A stretch of 47,590 bases of DNA, from the NCBI GenBank assembly GCA_938014245.1, contig CALLSD010000050.1, positions 1 to 47,590 on the forward strand, given 5' to 3'. The DNA comes from an uncultured Actinomyces sp. (GTDB lineage: Bacteria > Actinomycetota > Actinomycetes > Actinomycetales > Actinomycetaceae). The position numbers and the translations under genes were made by a program. Under the pieces are notes generated by a model that made no database searches, had not been told where the DNA came from, and worked only from the letters and a program-made list of their open reading frames with translations. This document shows positions 8,314 to 17,205 of the stretch, piece after piece. Numbering within the stretch: position 1 is the stretch's first letter; each line of letters begins with the position of its first letter.

Positions 8314-9741
8314 ATGAGCACCAGCGGACATGCTGAGGAGAACAGTGGTGAGGCCTCGGGCCGCCAGCTCCAACGCAACCTGACGAATCGCCACATTCAG
8401 CTCATCGCTATCGGCGGCGCAATCGGTACGGGCCTTTTCATGGGCTCGGGTAAGACCATTGCCACAGCGGGTCCCTCGATTCTCTTGGTGTACCTCATCA
8501 TCGGTAGCGCACTGTTCTTGTTCATGCGCGCTATGGGCGAGATCCTTCTGTCGGACCGCCAATACGGGACCTTCGCCGATATCATCCGCCACTTCCTTGG
8601 CCCTTCCATGGGTTTTGTCATGGGCTGGACCTACTGGCTGTGCTGGGTCGTTACCGGTATTGCAGACGTCGTCGCCATCACCGGTTACGTCCATTTCTGG
8701 TGGCCGGATCTTCCCTCTTGGATCCCTGTTGTTGCAACCGCCCTCTTGCTCTTTGCGCTCAACGCCATGACGGTTAAGGCCTTCGGTGAAACCGAATTCT
8801 GGTTTGCCATGATCAAGATCGTCGCAATCATCGCCCTAATCGTCGTTGGCGTCATTATGGTTGCCATCGGAATGCAAGACTCCAATGGCACGACCGCCGC
8901 AGTATCGAACCTGTGGAGCCACGGGGGACTCTTCCCAACAGGATTTACCGGTTTCCTAGGTGGCTTCCAAATTGCGATCTTCGCCTTCGTCGGTATCGAG
9001 CTTGTGGGAACAACGGTTGCCGAAACCGCCGATCCCGACACAACTCTCCCCAAGGCAATCAACTCGATTCCTGTCCGAGTGGTCCTGTTCTACATTTGCT
9101 CACTGGCCGTCATCATGATGGTGACTCCCTGGGATCAGATCGATAAGACCCAATCGCCTTTCGTCACGATGTTTTCCTTGACCGGCCTGGGAATGGCGGC
9201 ATCGCTGGTGAACCTTGTTGTCCTGACCTCTGCTGCTTCTTCGGCAAATTCGGGAATCTACTCCACCTCGAGGATGCTCTTCTCCCTCTCACTTCAAGGC
9301 GATGCAGCTCCTTTCTTCAGTCGACTCTCTAAGCGTCACGTCCCGCAGAACGCCCTGTTCCTCTCCTGCGTTTTCTTGCTCTCGGCCGCGATTCTTCTGG
9401 CTTTCGGTGACTCAATCCTGAGTGTTTTCACCGTTGTGACCGCGATGTCAGCGACCCTTTTCATGGTCGTGTGGGTTTTGGTTGTTATTGCCTACCTGTT
9501 CTACGTGCGCAAGTACCCCGACAAGCACCAGGACTCCGCTTTTAAGCTGCCCGGTGGCGTCTTTTCCGCTTGGCTGTTCATCATCTTTATCGTCCTCATG
9601 GTCGTGGTCCTAGCTCTGGAATCTGAGAGCTTGAAGGGCTTGCTGATGTCGGCTGCGTGGATGGTCATTATTACCGTGGTCGGTGTTGTGCGTCGTCATC
9701 GCGCTCTTGATCGCCGAGGCCGCGCTCCGATTTCCGCGTAA
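8314..9741 (+). CDS. APC-family amino-acid permease, CycA-like (D-Ala/D-Ser/Gly)
   Basis: A 475-residue membrane transporter of the amino acid-polyamine-organocation superfamily. RHIQLIAIGGAIGTGLFMGSG is the unwound first helix that binds the substrate carboxylate and amino groups. The blocks MRAMGEILLS and GWTYWLCWVVTGIADVVAITGY are close to the enterobacterial D-serine/D-alanine/glycine transporter CycA, so that specificity is the best guess. About 12 hydrophobic segments are visible. I start it at ATG 8314, with AGAAGAATGGA just upstream, instead of an in-frame start 33 codons earlier whose sequence is not family-like. Confidence 0.85.
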   Translation: MSTSGHAEENSGEASGRQLQRNLTNRHIQLIAIGGAIGTGLFMGSGKTIATAGPSILLVYLIIGSALFLFMRAMGEILLSDRQYGTFADIIRHFLGPSMGFVMGWTYWLCWVVTGIADVVAITGYVHFWWPDLPSWIPVVATALLLFALNAMTVKAFGETEFWFAMIKIVAIIALIVVGVIMVAIGMQDSNGTTAAVSNLWSHGGLFPTGFTGFLGGFQIAIFAFVGIELVGTTVAETADPDTTLPKAINSIPVRVVLFYICSLAVIMMVTPWDQIDKTQSPFVTMFSLTGLGMAASLVNLVVLTSAASSANSGIYSTSRMLFSLSLQGDAAPFFSRLSKRHVPQNALFLSCVFLLSAAILLAFGDSILSVFTVVTAMSATLFMVVWVLVVIAYLFYVRKYPDKHQDSAFKLPGGVFSAWLFIIFIVLMVVVLALESESLKGLLMSAAWMVIITVVGVVRRHRALDRRGRAPISA

Positions 9742-9751
9742 GCCCGGTGTG

Positions 9752-9781
9752 CGCCGCTCCCCGTGTGACAGTGGCGTCTTT
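9752..9781 (+). terminator. Possible terminator of the permease gene
   Basis: CGCCGCT (9752-9758) can pair with AGTGGCG (9770-9776) with one G-U, followed by TCTTT. It lies 10 bases beyond the permease stop and before the TPP riboswitch. Confidence 0.4.
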
Positions 9782-9843
9782 CCACCCGGAGCTGCACAAT
9801 CTCTGGGCGCTGCCTTGTTGCGATGCGCTATGCTAACCGGGTA

Positions 9844-9924
9844 AGACAGGGGAGCCCACAGCGGGCTGAGAGTGCGAATGCAGACCCTTACACCTGATCC
9901 GGATTATGCCGGCGTAGGAAGTCG
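9844..9924 (+). promoter_or_regulatory. TPP riboswitch (THI element)
   Basis: The conserved TPP aptamer blocks are present in order: GGGGAGCC, a short hairpin, GGCTGAGAG, the CAGACCCTTACACCTGATC block and GGATTATGCCGGCGTAGGAAGTC. P1 can be closed by GAC (9845-9847) with GTC (9921-9923). A TATGCT at 9829-9834 could be the -10 of its promoter. It precedes thiB by about 60 bases and should repress the thiamine transporter operon when thiamine pyrophosphate is plentiful. Confidence 0.96.
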
Positions 9925-9961
9925 CAATCTCCGGACTACCCTCATCCCGAGGCAGTCCAGC

Positions 9962-9980
9962 CCTCCCACCTGAGCGGAGG
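9962..9980 (+). promoter_or_regulatory. Candidate Shine-Dalgarno-masking hairpin of the riboswitch
   Basis: CCTCC (9962-9966) is exactly complementary to the thiB ribosome binding site GGAGG (9976-9980), with a 9-base loop. Between it and the aptamer another small hairpin, GGACT/AGTCC, is possible (about 9933-9958). This fits a translational expression platform. The pairing is seen in the sequence; the switching is inferred. Confidence 0.5.
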
Positions 9981-9985
9981 AAACA

Positions 9986-11071
9986 ATGTCTACTTTTTCG
10001 GCGCACCGTCGCGCTCGTTTCATCGCGTCAAGCGCGATTCTTTTCATTGGGGCCACGTCGATTGCAGCTTGCTCATCAAGCGCAAAGGATTCTTCGACAA
10101 GCCAAAGCAGCGCGGCCTCGTCAAGCGGCGAACAAACGGTCACAGTTCTTGCCTACGATTCCTTCGATTTCCCGCAGGAACTCCTCGACAAGTTCCGCGA
10201 ACAGACCGGAATCACCGTCAAGATCCAAGCGATTGGCAACGGTGGCGAGCTCGCCAACCAACTCGTCCTCACGAAGGATGCCCCGCTGGGAGACGCGGTA
10301 TTCGGCCTCGACAACACCGTATCGACGCGCATTGTCGGGCAAGGCGTTATTGCGGACGCATCGATCACCTCGCCCAACTCTGCAGATAACTTTGCGGGAG
10401 AACCGGGACTGGTCCCCATCGATCGCGGTGACGTGTGCGTCAACTACGACAAGACCTGGTTCAAGGACCACCAGCTCACTCCTCCCGCAAGCTTTGAGGA
10501 TCTGGCGAAGCCCGAATACAAGAACATGCTCGTCGCCATGAATCCGGCCTCTTCCACCCCCGGAATGGCATTCATGCTGGCCACTATTGCCAAGTACGGT
10601 CCCGATGGTTACGCGAACTACTGGAAGTCCCTCAAGGACAACGGCGTGAAGATCACCGAAGGCTGGTCCCAGGCCTTCAATGTTGACTACAGCGCGGGTG
10701 AAGGCAAGGGTAGCTACCCGATGATGGTGTCTTACGGTTCTTCTCCCGCTTACGCGGTCAACGATGCAGGAACCGAGTCTTCGACCGGTGTCATTACCGA
10801 CACCTGCTTCCGTCAGATTGAATACGCCGGTGTCCTCACGGGCGCAAAGAACCCCGAGGGCGCGAAGAAGTTCATTGAGTTCCTTCTCTCCGACGAGGTG
10901 CAGAGCGCGATCTCCAAGGCAACCTACATGCACCCCTACGCGGGTAAGGCTCCCGAGGCGCTGGAGAAGTTCGGTCCGCTGGCTGAAAAGCCCGCACGCG
11001 TTGATCCCCAAGAGATTCAAAAGAACTCCGCAACCTGGCTCAAGACCTGGCAAGAAACGGTTCTTGGGTGA
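9986..11071 (+). CDS. thiB: Thiamine ABC transporter, substrate-binding lipoprotein
   Basis: A 361-residue periplasmic-binding-type lipoprotein. The signal peptide ends in the lipobox SIAAC with the lipidated Cys29, followed by a Ser-rich linker. The mature part starts VTVLAYDSFDFPQELLDKF and contains APLGDAVFGLDN and VPIDRGDVCVNYD, features of the ThiB/thiamine-binding group. The gene sits directly behind a TPP riboswitch and is overlapped by permease and ATPase genes, which makes thiamine (or a phosphate ester) the likely ligand. GGAGG precedes the ATG by 5 bases. Confidence 0.92.
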   Translation: MSTFSAHRRARFIASSAILFIGATSIAACSSSAKDSSTSQSSAASSSGEQTVTVLAYDSFDFPQELLDKFREQTGITVKIQAIGNGGELANQLVLTKDAPLGDAVFGLDNTVSTRIVGQGVIADASITSPNSADNFAGEPGLVPIDRGDVCVNYDKTWFKDHQLTPPASFEDLAKPEYKNMLVAMNPASSTPGMAFMLATIAKYGPDGYANYWKSLKDNGVKITEGWSQAFNVDYSAGEGKGSYPMMVSYGSSPAYAVNDAGTESSTGVITDTCFRQIEYAGVLTGAKNPEGAKKFIEFLLSDEVQSAISKATYMHPYAGKAPEALEKFGPLAEKPARVDPQEIQKNSATWLKTWQETVLG

Positions 11072-12735
11072 AAGACCTGCGACAGCTTGTAGCGAGGGTG
11101 GGCGCCGGGGCCGTTGGCTTGGGCGTCCCCCTGGCTTTTCTCACGCTGTTCTTCGCGTGGCCCGCGGCGACGCTCATCGCGAAGGGCTTCGTGGCCCCTA
11201 GTGGAGGTCTTGATCTCTCGGGCCTGAGCGAGGTGCTTTCCGCGCCGCGCACGTGGCGCGTCATTGCTCGCACCCTTTGGATGGCACTCCTGGGCACCTG
11301 TGTTTCACTGCTTGTGGGTCTGCCCGGTGCCTACGCGCTCTACTGCTGTCGCTTCCCCGGTCAGCGCGCTCTACGCGCGCTGATCTCCGTTCCTTTTGTT
11401 CTCCCAACGGTCGTTGTTGGTGTTGCCTTCCGTTCTCTCCTTGCTCCCCAAGGCTGGCTGGGCTTCCTGAATCTCGACGGGACGCCCGCCGCGGTGATCG
11501 CGGCCATGGTCTTTTTCAATTACTCACTGGTCGTACGCAATGTCGGGAGTTTTTGGGCGCAAATCGATGGCCGCCGCGCACAAGTCGCCGCCTGCCTCGG
11601 AGCGCGCCCACTGCGAGTATTCACAAGCGTCACTTTCCCGACCCTTCTTCCTGCGATCGCCTCGGCAGCTTCCCTGGTCTTCTTGTATTGCGCGACTTCC
11701 TTTGGAATCGTGCTGATTTTGGGCGGTTCGAAGCTCACGACCGTCGAGTCCGAGATCTACATGCTCACGACCCAGTACCTGGATCTGCGTAGCGCCTCGG
11801 TTTTATCGATCGTCCAGCTTGTCGTGATCGCTGTGTCTTTGATTGTTGCCGAGGCCGCGCGCCGCCGTGGTACTCGAGCAGTCACCTTAAGGTCCTCACA
11901 GCTGGGGCATCGCGTGCGCCGAGGCGATGTGTGGACGCTTGCTTTGAGCGCCGGCGTGGTCCTTGTGCTGGTTGTGCTTCCCCTTGCTGCGCTTGTGTGG
12001 CGTTCCCTCCATCAACGAGGCCGCTTTACCTTCGAGCACTACCTCAAGTTGGCCGATTCCTCCTTCACTCCCGCACTGCGCGTTTCACCCCTCCAAGCGC
12101 TGGGGCACTCGCTTCTTGTCGCTCTGGTGGCAATGATGATTGCTTTGAGCGTGGGCGTTTGCGTCGTCCTTCTTGTGACTCGTCATCCGCGTTCACGAGC
12201 GGGGCGCGTCGCTCTCTCGCTCCTTGAGAGCGCCTTCATGCTGCCCCTGGGAGTCTCTGCAGTCACGGTGGGTTTTGGTTTTCTCATCACCATGAATCGC
12301 CCGCCTCTGGACCTGCGGAGCTCGTGGATTCTTGTTCCCTGTGCGCAAGCAGTAGTCGCGCTTCCCTTAGTTGTTCGCTTGATCGCGCCCTCATTGCGTG
12401 CCATTAACCCGCGTTTGCGCGAAGCTGCGGCAAGCCTCGGCGCAAGTGAAGCGCGCATTCTGGCAACGATTGACGGCCCCGTGCTTCTTCGTAGCCTTGG
12501 CATTGCAGCAGGTTTCGCGATCGCAACATCGCTGGGTGAATTTGGCGCGACATCCTTCCTGGCCAGGGGTGATTCGGTGACGCTCCCGGTCGTGATATAT
12601 CGATTAATTTCGCGTCCCGATGCACTGGATCAAGGGGTTGCAATGGCCTCGTGTGTACTTCTTGCACTCGTGTGTGCGCTGCTCATCACGTGTATGGAGT
12701 GGCTGCGTCCCGCTGAGATTGGAGAGACAGTATGA
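11068..12735 (+). CDS. thiP: Thiamine ABC transporter, permease
   Basis: A 555-residue fused permease with two homologous halves of about six membrane helices each, as in ThiP. Each half has an EAA loop for docking the ATPase: AACLGARPLRVFTSVTFPTL in the first and EAAASLGASEARILATIDGP in the second. It starts with GTG in a GTGA overlap with thiB and ends in an ATGA overlap with thiQ, so the three subunits are translationally coupled. Confidence 0.92.
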   Translation: MKDLRQLVARVGAGAVGLGVPLAFLTLFFAWPAATLIAKGFVAPSGGLDLSGLSEVLSAPRTWRVIARTLWMALLGTCVSLLVGLPGAYALYCCRFPGQRALRALISVPFVLPTVVVGVAFRSLLAPQGWLGFLNLDGTPAAVIAAMVFFNYSLVVRNVGSFWAQIDGRRAQVAACLGARPLRVFTSVTFPTLLPAIASAASLVFLYCATSFGIVLILGGSKLTTVESEIYMLTTQYLDLRSASVLSIVQLVVIAVSLIVAEAARRRGTRAVTLRSSQLGHRVRRGDVWTLALSAGVVLVLVVLPLAALVWRSLHQRGRFTFEHYLKLADSSFTPALRVSPLQALGHSLLVALVAMMIALSVGVCVVLLVTRHPRSRAGRVALSLLESAFMLPLGVSAVTVGFGFLITMNRPPLDLRSSWILVPCAQAVVALPLVVRLIAPSLRAINPRLREAAASLGASEARILATIDGPVLLRSLGIAAGFAIATSLGEFGATSFLARGDSVTLPVVIYRLISRPDALDQGVAMASCVLLALVCALLITCMEWLRPAEIGETV

Positions 12736-13661
12736 GTGAAAACGTGGCCTTGAGCTGTACGAAGGTCCGTGTTAATTACGGGTCCTTTCGCGCACTCGAT
12801 GAAGTGTCTTTCGATGTTAAAACTGGCCAGATTACCGCGCTCCTTGGCCCCAGTGGCTGCGGGAAATCCACGCTCTTACGTGCAATTGCAGGCCTTGAAC
12901 GACCCAGCGACGGGGATATCCGCTGGGAAGGCGAGTCAGTTCTTGACACACCCACTTATCAGCGCGGTTTCGGGCTGATGTTCCAAGATGGGCAGCTCTT
13001 TCCCCATCGAAATGTTGAGGGAAATATCGCTTACGGCCTGCGTCATCTTCCACGCGATCAACGCGAGCACAGAGTCGCCGAAGTCCTTGCAATCGTTGGT
13101 CTGGAGGGATTTGCTTCGCGCAGCATTGAATCCTTGTCGGGAGGACAGGCGCAGCGAGTAGCCCTTGCTCGCGCACTCGCGCCACGGCCTCGTCTTCTCC
13201 TTCTTGACGAACCACTATCCGCACTTGACCGCACCATGCGCGAAAGCCTCTCAGTCGAGTTGCGCGAAATCATTACCGGCGAGGGAATTACGAGTATCTA
13301 CGTCACTCACGACCAGGACGAAGCCTTCGCCGTCGCCGACCAAATCGGAGTGATGATTCAGGGCAGCCTGCGCCGCATCGACACTCCCGAGGCCGTGTGG
13401 GCGAACCCGGGGGATGCAGAAGTCGCGCGTTTCTTGGGTTTTGCGAGCATCGAACTCGAGGGGAGGGCAGGCGCGGATGAGGTCTGGATTGAGATCACCG
13501 GAGGGGTATCCCGCCGCGCCCGCGGGTACTACGAAGTGCCCGCTCGCCTCGAAAACGAGGCTGACGGCGAGCCGCGCATTGTGCGTATTCCTTTCGGAAG
13601 CCGGGTCCCAGCGGTGGGTGAGCGAGTCAAGGCTCGGGCATCACACGGCATCATCCACTAG
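12732..13661 (+). CDS. thiQ: Thiamine ABC transporter, ATP-binding protein
   Basis: A 309-residue ABC ATPase. Walker A is GPSGCGKST (residues 39-47), the signature is LSGGQAQRVALARAL, Walker B is LLLLDEPLSALD, and the switch histidine is in THDQDEA. Residues after about 235 form an extra domain of roughly 75 residues, longer than a minimal ThiQ and resembling the regulatory tails of MalK/PotA-type ATPases. The position in the TPP-riboswitch operon supports the thiamine assignment. Confidence 0.9.
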   Translation: MSENVALSCTKVRVNYGSFRALDEVSFDVKTGQITALLGPSGCGKSTLLRAIAGLERPSDGDIRWEGESVLDTPTYQRGFGLMFQDGQLFPHRNVEGNIAYGLRHLPRDQREHRVAEVLAIVGLEGFASRSIESLSGGQAQRVALARALAPRPRLLLLDEPLSALDRTMRESLSVELREIITGEGITSIYVTHDQDEAFAVADQIGVMIQGSLRRIDTPEAVWANPGDAEVARFLGFASIELEGRAGADEVWIEITGGVSRRARGYYEVPARLENEADGEPRIVRIPFGSRVPAVGERVKARASHGIIH

Positions 13662-13670
13662 GCTTCACTC

Positions 13671-14405
13671 GTGACCAATCCCTTCCGTCTCGCGACTGAC
13701 TCCTATGGAGCGGTGCGTCCAAGCTACCCGCGCGCGGCAGTCGAGAAGATCGTGGAAGGGGCCGAGGCCTCGACACTCACGATCGCAGACGTGGGAGCGG
13801 GGACGGGCAAACTGACCGCCGCACTCCTTTCTCGCGGAGTGAAGGTCACGGCTATCGAACCAGCCCAGGCAATGCGCGACCAGATGAGGCAGCTTCTAGG
13901 AGATGACGCGAATCTGGAAATTGTCGATGCAAGCGGGGAGTCAACGGGTCTTCCTGATTCCAGCGTTGACCGCGCTGTTTTTGCTCAATCGTGGCATTGG
14001 ATGGATGCGGAAGCTGCCTGCGCGGAGATGTATCGAATCGTGCGTCCTGGCGGGAAGCTCATGATCGTGTGGAATCAGCTCGATGTCACGATTCCTTGGG
14101 TGCACAGGCTCACGCGCATCATGCGTTCGGGAGATGTTCATCGTCCTGATCGGCCGCCCCTTTTGAACGCGCAGTGGTCGCAGCCCGTTTTGGAGCGTTT
14201 CGATTGGGAAGACGAGACCACTCCCGAGGAGATTCTCGAGTTGGGAACAACGCGCTCCTCCTATTTGCGCTCGACCCCGGCGGGCAGAGAAAAGATGCAG
14301 GCAAACCTGCGCTGGTACCTGTATGAGCATCTGGGATTTGCGCCGCATTCCACTGTGATTCTGCCGTACTTCACTCTTGTATGGACGGCGTATCGGGCAC
14401 AATAG
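13671..14405 (+). CDS. Class I SAM-dependent methyltransferase
   Basis: A 244-residue Rossmann-fold methyltransferase. Motif I is IADVGAGTGKLTAAL, followed by VKVTAIEPAQAMRDQM (acidic residue for SAM ribose) and VDRAVFAQSWHWMDAEAA (motif II/post-II region). The SWHWMD block resembles the Methyltransf_11 group of small-molecule methyltransferases. It starts with GTG 9 bases after thiQ, so it probably belongs to the thiamine operon transcript, though no link to thiamine is evident. Substrate unknown. Confidence 0.85.
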   Translation: MTNPFRLATDSYGAVRPSYPRAAVEKIVEGAEASTLTIADVGAGTGKLTAALLSRGVKVTAIEPAQAMRDQMRQLLGDDANLEIVDASGESTGLPDSSVDRAVFAQSWHWMDAEAACAEMYRIVRPGGKLMIVWNQLDVTIPWVHRLTRIMRSGDVHRPDRPPLLNAQWSQPVLERFDWEDETTPEEILELGTTRSSYLRSTPAGREKMQANLRWYLYEHLGFAPHSTVILPYFTLVWTAYRAQ

Positions 14406-14444
14406 ACACGTAGGACAAGAGGGGGTGACATCATCAATATTTCA

Positions 14445-16145
14445 TTGCTCGGCCTGATCGGCGCGCTGGTCATGTACGGAGTTTCCGTCTCTCCCTCTCT
14501 TCTTGCTCGTTCCTGGCAGTGGCACGCGGTAGCTTCCGGCGTCCTCACTGCTGCTGGTTACATCCTTGGCCTGACCCTTCAACGCCTGTACGCGATTGTT
14601 GTCCCCCGATTGGGAGTCCAAATCACTGCTCCGCCCACGGTGGCGCTCGCTTTTAGAGTCATCCTCTTCTTTGGTTTCTTCCTGTGGCTGATCCGCTGGT
14701 TGATCCACTCCTATCGCGAACGCAGGCGAGCCGATGTTCTAGTTGGAATGTCCGGCGAGAACTTGGGCCAGTACCTTCTGGGCACTGCCGGAGCTTTCCT
14801 TCTCACCCTTATCCTTCTTGCCATCGCTTCTGGGCTGCAGTGGATTGGGCGCGCTCTTGTCGCTTTCTTCAGCCAATGGCTGCACTACGTTGTTGCACTG
14901 TCTATTGCCTTGGCACTTCTCGTCGTCATCGTTTACGGATTGACCTCGCAGGTCATCATCAAGCTGGGCATTAGCTTCTTCACCCGTCACGCGCGTCGCA
15001 TGAACAATCGGACCGCGAGGGGAATTGTTCAGCCCCAGATCAAGGAACGTTCGGGCTCGCCTTCGTCCTACTCGAGCTGGGAGTCTGTCGGCGGTCAGGG
15101 ACGCGTGTTCCTCGGGCGCGGTCCCAGTCGCGCAGATATCGAGGCCGTCGCCGGATGCGCTGCCCAAGAACCGATCCGCGTCTACGCGGGGATGCCCGCG
15201 GAAGGGCAAAGCCTCCAGAGCGCAGCCGACCTGGTAGTACGTGAACTTCGCCGAAGCGGGGCATTTGAACGTGCAGTTATTCTGATCGCAACATCGACCG
15301 GATCAGGATGGGTTGACGAATGGCAAGTCCAACCATTTGAATACCTGACCTTGGGAAACTGTGCGACGGCGTCCATGCAGTATTCCTTTGTCCCCTCCTC
15401 GATTAACTTCCTGACAGATCTGGACGTCTCAGAGGAAGCCGCGGTCATTCTCTTTGAGACAATTCGCCGAGCGGTTGACGAACTCCCCGAAGAGTCGCGA
15501 CCCGCACTCTTCGTGTGCGGGGAATCCTTGGGCGCCTACGCCTCCCAACATGTCTTTTCAGGGATCGTCGATGTTTTAACCCGGACCGACGGTGCACTGT
15601 GGGTCGGAACCCCCGCCTTCACCCCCATGCATGCCGAGCTCACCCAAGTGCGTCACCGAGGCAGCCCCCAGGTCGCCCCCGTTGTTGCCAACGGTCGTCA
15701 CGTTCGTTTTGTCAATGTTCCGGAGAACTTGTGGGCGGACGTGTATGGGCGAGAGCTTGGGCGATGGAACTTCCCGCGAATCGTCTACGCGCAGCACCCC
15801 TCCGATCCCGTGGTCTGGTGGAATTCGCAGCTTGCCTGGAATAAGCCCGACTGGATTTCTGAACATGTCGACGGGGACGTGAGTTCACAGATGGTCTACA
15901 CGCGTCTGGCGACCTACATCCAGGTCCTCGTCGATATGCCCGTTGCAGGCACGGCTCCCGGCGGGCACGGACACACCTACCACGAGGAACTCATCCCCCT
16001 GTGGGAAGCAATCCTGGGCCTGCGAAAGAACAGTGAGCATATGGGTTCTCGCTTCGGACTGGATTCAACGTGGATTCAGGCCGACACGCTTGAACGCATC
16101 GGCCAGGCGATCCGCGATAATCTGGCCAAATCCGAACGTCAATAG
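14445..16145 (+). CDS. Integral-membrane alpha/beta hydrolase (Abhydrolase_9 type)
   Basis: A 566-residue protein with an N-terminal domain of about four to five membrane helices (residues 1-180) and a C-terminal alpha/beta hydrolase domain. The nucleophile elbow is CGESLGAY with Ser361; HTYHEELIPLWE near the C-terminus fits the family's histidine region. This two-domain layout is the actinobacterial Abhydrolase_9 family, whose substrate is not established. The start is unusual: no ATG or GTG in frame fits, so I use TTG 14445. The best Shine-Dalgarno-like run, GAGGGGG (about 14419-14425), is rather far upstream, so initiation at a rare codon (ATT 14439 or ATC 14433) is possible. Confidence 0.8.
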   Translation: MLGLIGALVMYGVSVSPSLLARSWQWHAVASGVLTAAGYILGLTLQRLYAIVVPRLGVQITAPPTVALAFRVILFFGFFLWLIRWLIHSYRERRRADVLVGMSGENLGQYLLGTAGAFLLTLILLAIASGLQWIGRALVAFFSQWLHYVVALSIALALLVVIVYGLTSQVIIKLGISFFTRHARRMNNRTARGIVQPQIKERSGSPSSYSSWESVGGQGRVFLGRGPSRADIEAVAGCAAQEPIRVYAGMPAEGQSLQSAADLVVRELRRSGAFERAVILIATSTGSGWVDEWQVQPFEYLTLGNCATASMQYSFVPSSINFLTDLDVSEEAAVILFETIRRAVDELPEESRPALFVCGESLGAYASQHVFSGIVDVLTRTDGALWVGTPAFTPMHAELTQVRHRGSPQVAPVVANGRHVRFVNVPENLWADVYGRELGRWNFPRIVYAQHPSDPVVWWNSQLAWNKPDWISEHVDGDVSSQMVYTRLATYIQVLVDMPVAGTAPGGHGHTYHEELIPLWEAILGLRKNSEHMGSRFGLDSTWIQADTLERIGQAIRDNLAKSERQ

Positions 16146-16338
16146 GCGCGCGAAAGGACGCGCGTGACCCCGCGAAAGTGCCGCCCGGCCTCGCTGCAAA
16201 TTTTTAGTGGACTGAATTTTGGTGATACTGTGACCGCGACCGCGTCGATGCGGCCGCAACAACAATCTATGGTTTTAACGATGACGACGTCCCCGCCCGC
16301 ATGGATGCCTGCGCGGATGTGCGGAAAGAAGACGAACG

Positions 16339-17205
16339 ATGAGTGTTGATATCAATCAGATCATCGATATGAGGGTCAATCACCCCGAGCAAATCGGTTT
16401 CGTGATGCGTGATCGCGGAATGGGGATCCGCCCCAACGCGAAATTCCTCATGATCGCTGCCGACGACCCCGCGCGTGGAAACTTGGCGGCGGGAGGTAAC
16501 CCTCGGGCACTGGAAGACCGCTGGGATCTGCTCGACCGTTTGTGCCAGGCCTTCGCCATTGAAGGGGTCAAGGGATGCGTGGGTGCAGCTGATCTTGTCG
16601 AAGACCTGACGATCGCTGGAGTCCTCAAGGAAAAGTTCGTCATTGGCTCGATGAACCGAGGCGGCCTAGCTGACTCTTCCTTCGAATTGGACGACGTCAT
16701 GAGTGGCTACGACATCGCGGGAATCCATGAGTCTCGCTTGGATGGTGGCAAGATGCTGCTCCGCTTGGACTACAGCGATGAGGGCTCGTCCCATACCCTG
16801 TCGCGCTGCGCTCGCGGGGTATGCGCGCTCAATGCCTCGGGTCGAATTGCCCTGCTTGAAGCCGTGATTTCAAGCCGCGACGAATCCGGTCGCGTTCGCA
16901 CCCACCTCGATATGGATTCCATCTGCCTAGCGACTGCGATCGCATCGGGTCTGGGAACAACTTCGGGACTGACATGGCTCATGCTCCCGCTGTGCGAGGA
17001 CGTGAAGCGTCTTGCCCATGCGACCACTCTTCCCATTGTTTTACGAGTGGATTTCAGTACGGGCGTGGACGCACTTCGTGATCGCGTTCAAGAAGCACTC
17101 TCGTACCCGAACATCATTGGGATCATGGCGGATACCTCGCTGGTGTATCCCAGCGAGGGGAGCGTTGAGGACGCGGTGAAGGCGGCTCTGGAGTTGATCG
17201 CCTAA
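16339..17205 (+). CDS. Cgl0159-like (beta/alpha)8-barrel protein, aldolase-like
   Basis: A 288-residue protein that I recognise as resembling the Cgl0159-type (beta/alpha)8 family of actinobacteria, related in fold to DeoC/class I aldolases. Visible blocks include FLMIAADDPARGNLAAGG, KFVIGSMNRGGLADSSFELDD and LPIVLRVDFSTG. In corynebacteria a relative lies in an inositol catabolism cluster, but its reaction is not known to me. Here it is convergent with, and overlaps by 4 bases, a hexosaminidase gene, next to an amino-sugar importer, so a role in sugar catabolism is plausible. The ATG follows GGAAAGAAGA. Confidence 0.72.
   Translation: MSVDINQIIDMRVNHPEQIGFVMRDRGMGIRPNAKFLMIAADDPARGNLAAGGNPRALEDRWDLLDRLCQAFAIEGVKGCVGAADLVEDLTIAGVLKEKFVIGSMNRGGLADSSFELDDVMSGYDIAGIHESRLDGGKMLLRLDYSDEGSSHTLSRCARGVCALNASGRIALLEAVISSRDESGRVRTHLDMDSICLATAIASGLGTTSGLTWLMLPLCEDVKRLAHATTLPIVLRVDFSTGVDALRDRVQEALSYPNIIGIMADTSLVYPSEGSVEDAVKAALELIA

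Noticed and set aside
10121..11053. A 310-codon open frame antisense to thiB
   Set aside because: Composition-driven shadow of a clear lipoprotein gene; no domain features and no ribosome site.
16201..16229. Possible promoter (GATACT at 16224-16229) before the Cgl0159-like gene
   Set aside because: The -10 resembles that of the importer promoter, but no acceptable -35 lies 16-18 bases upstream.
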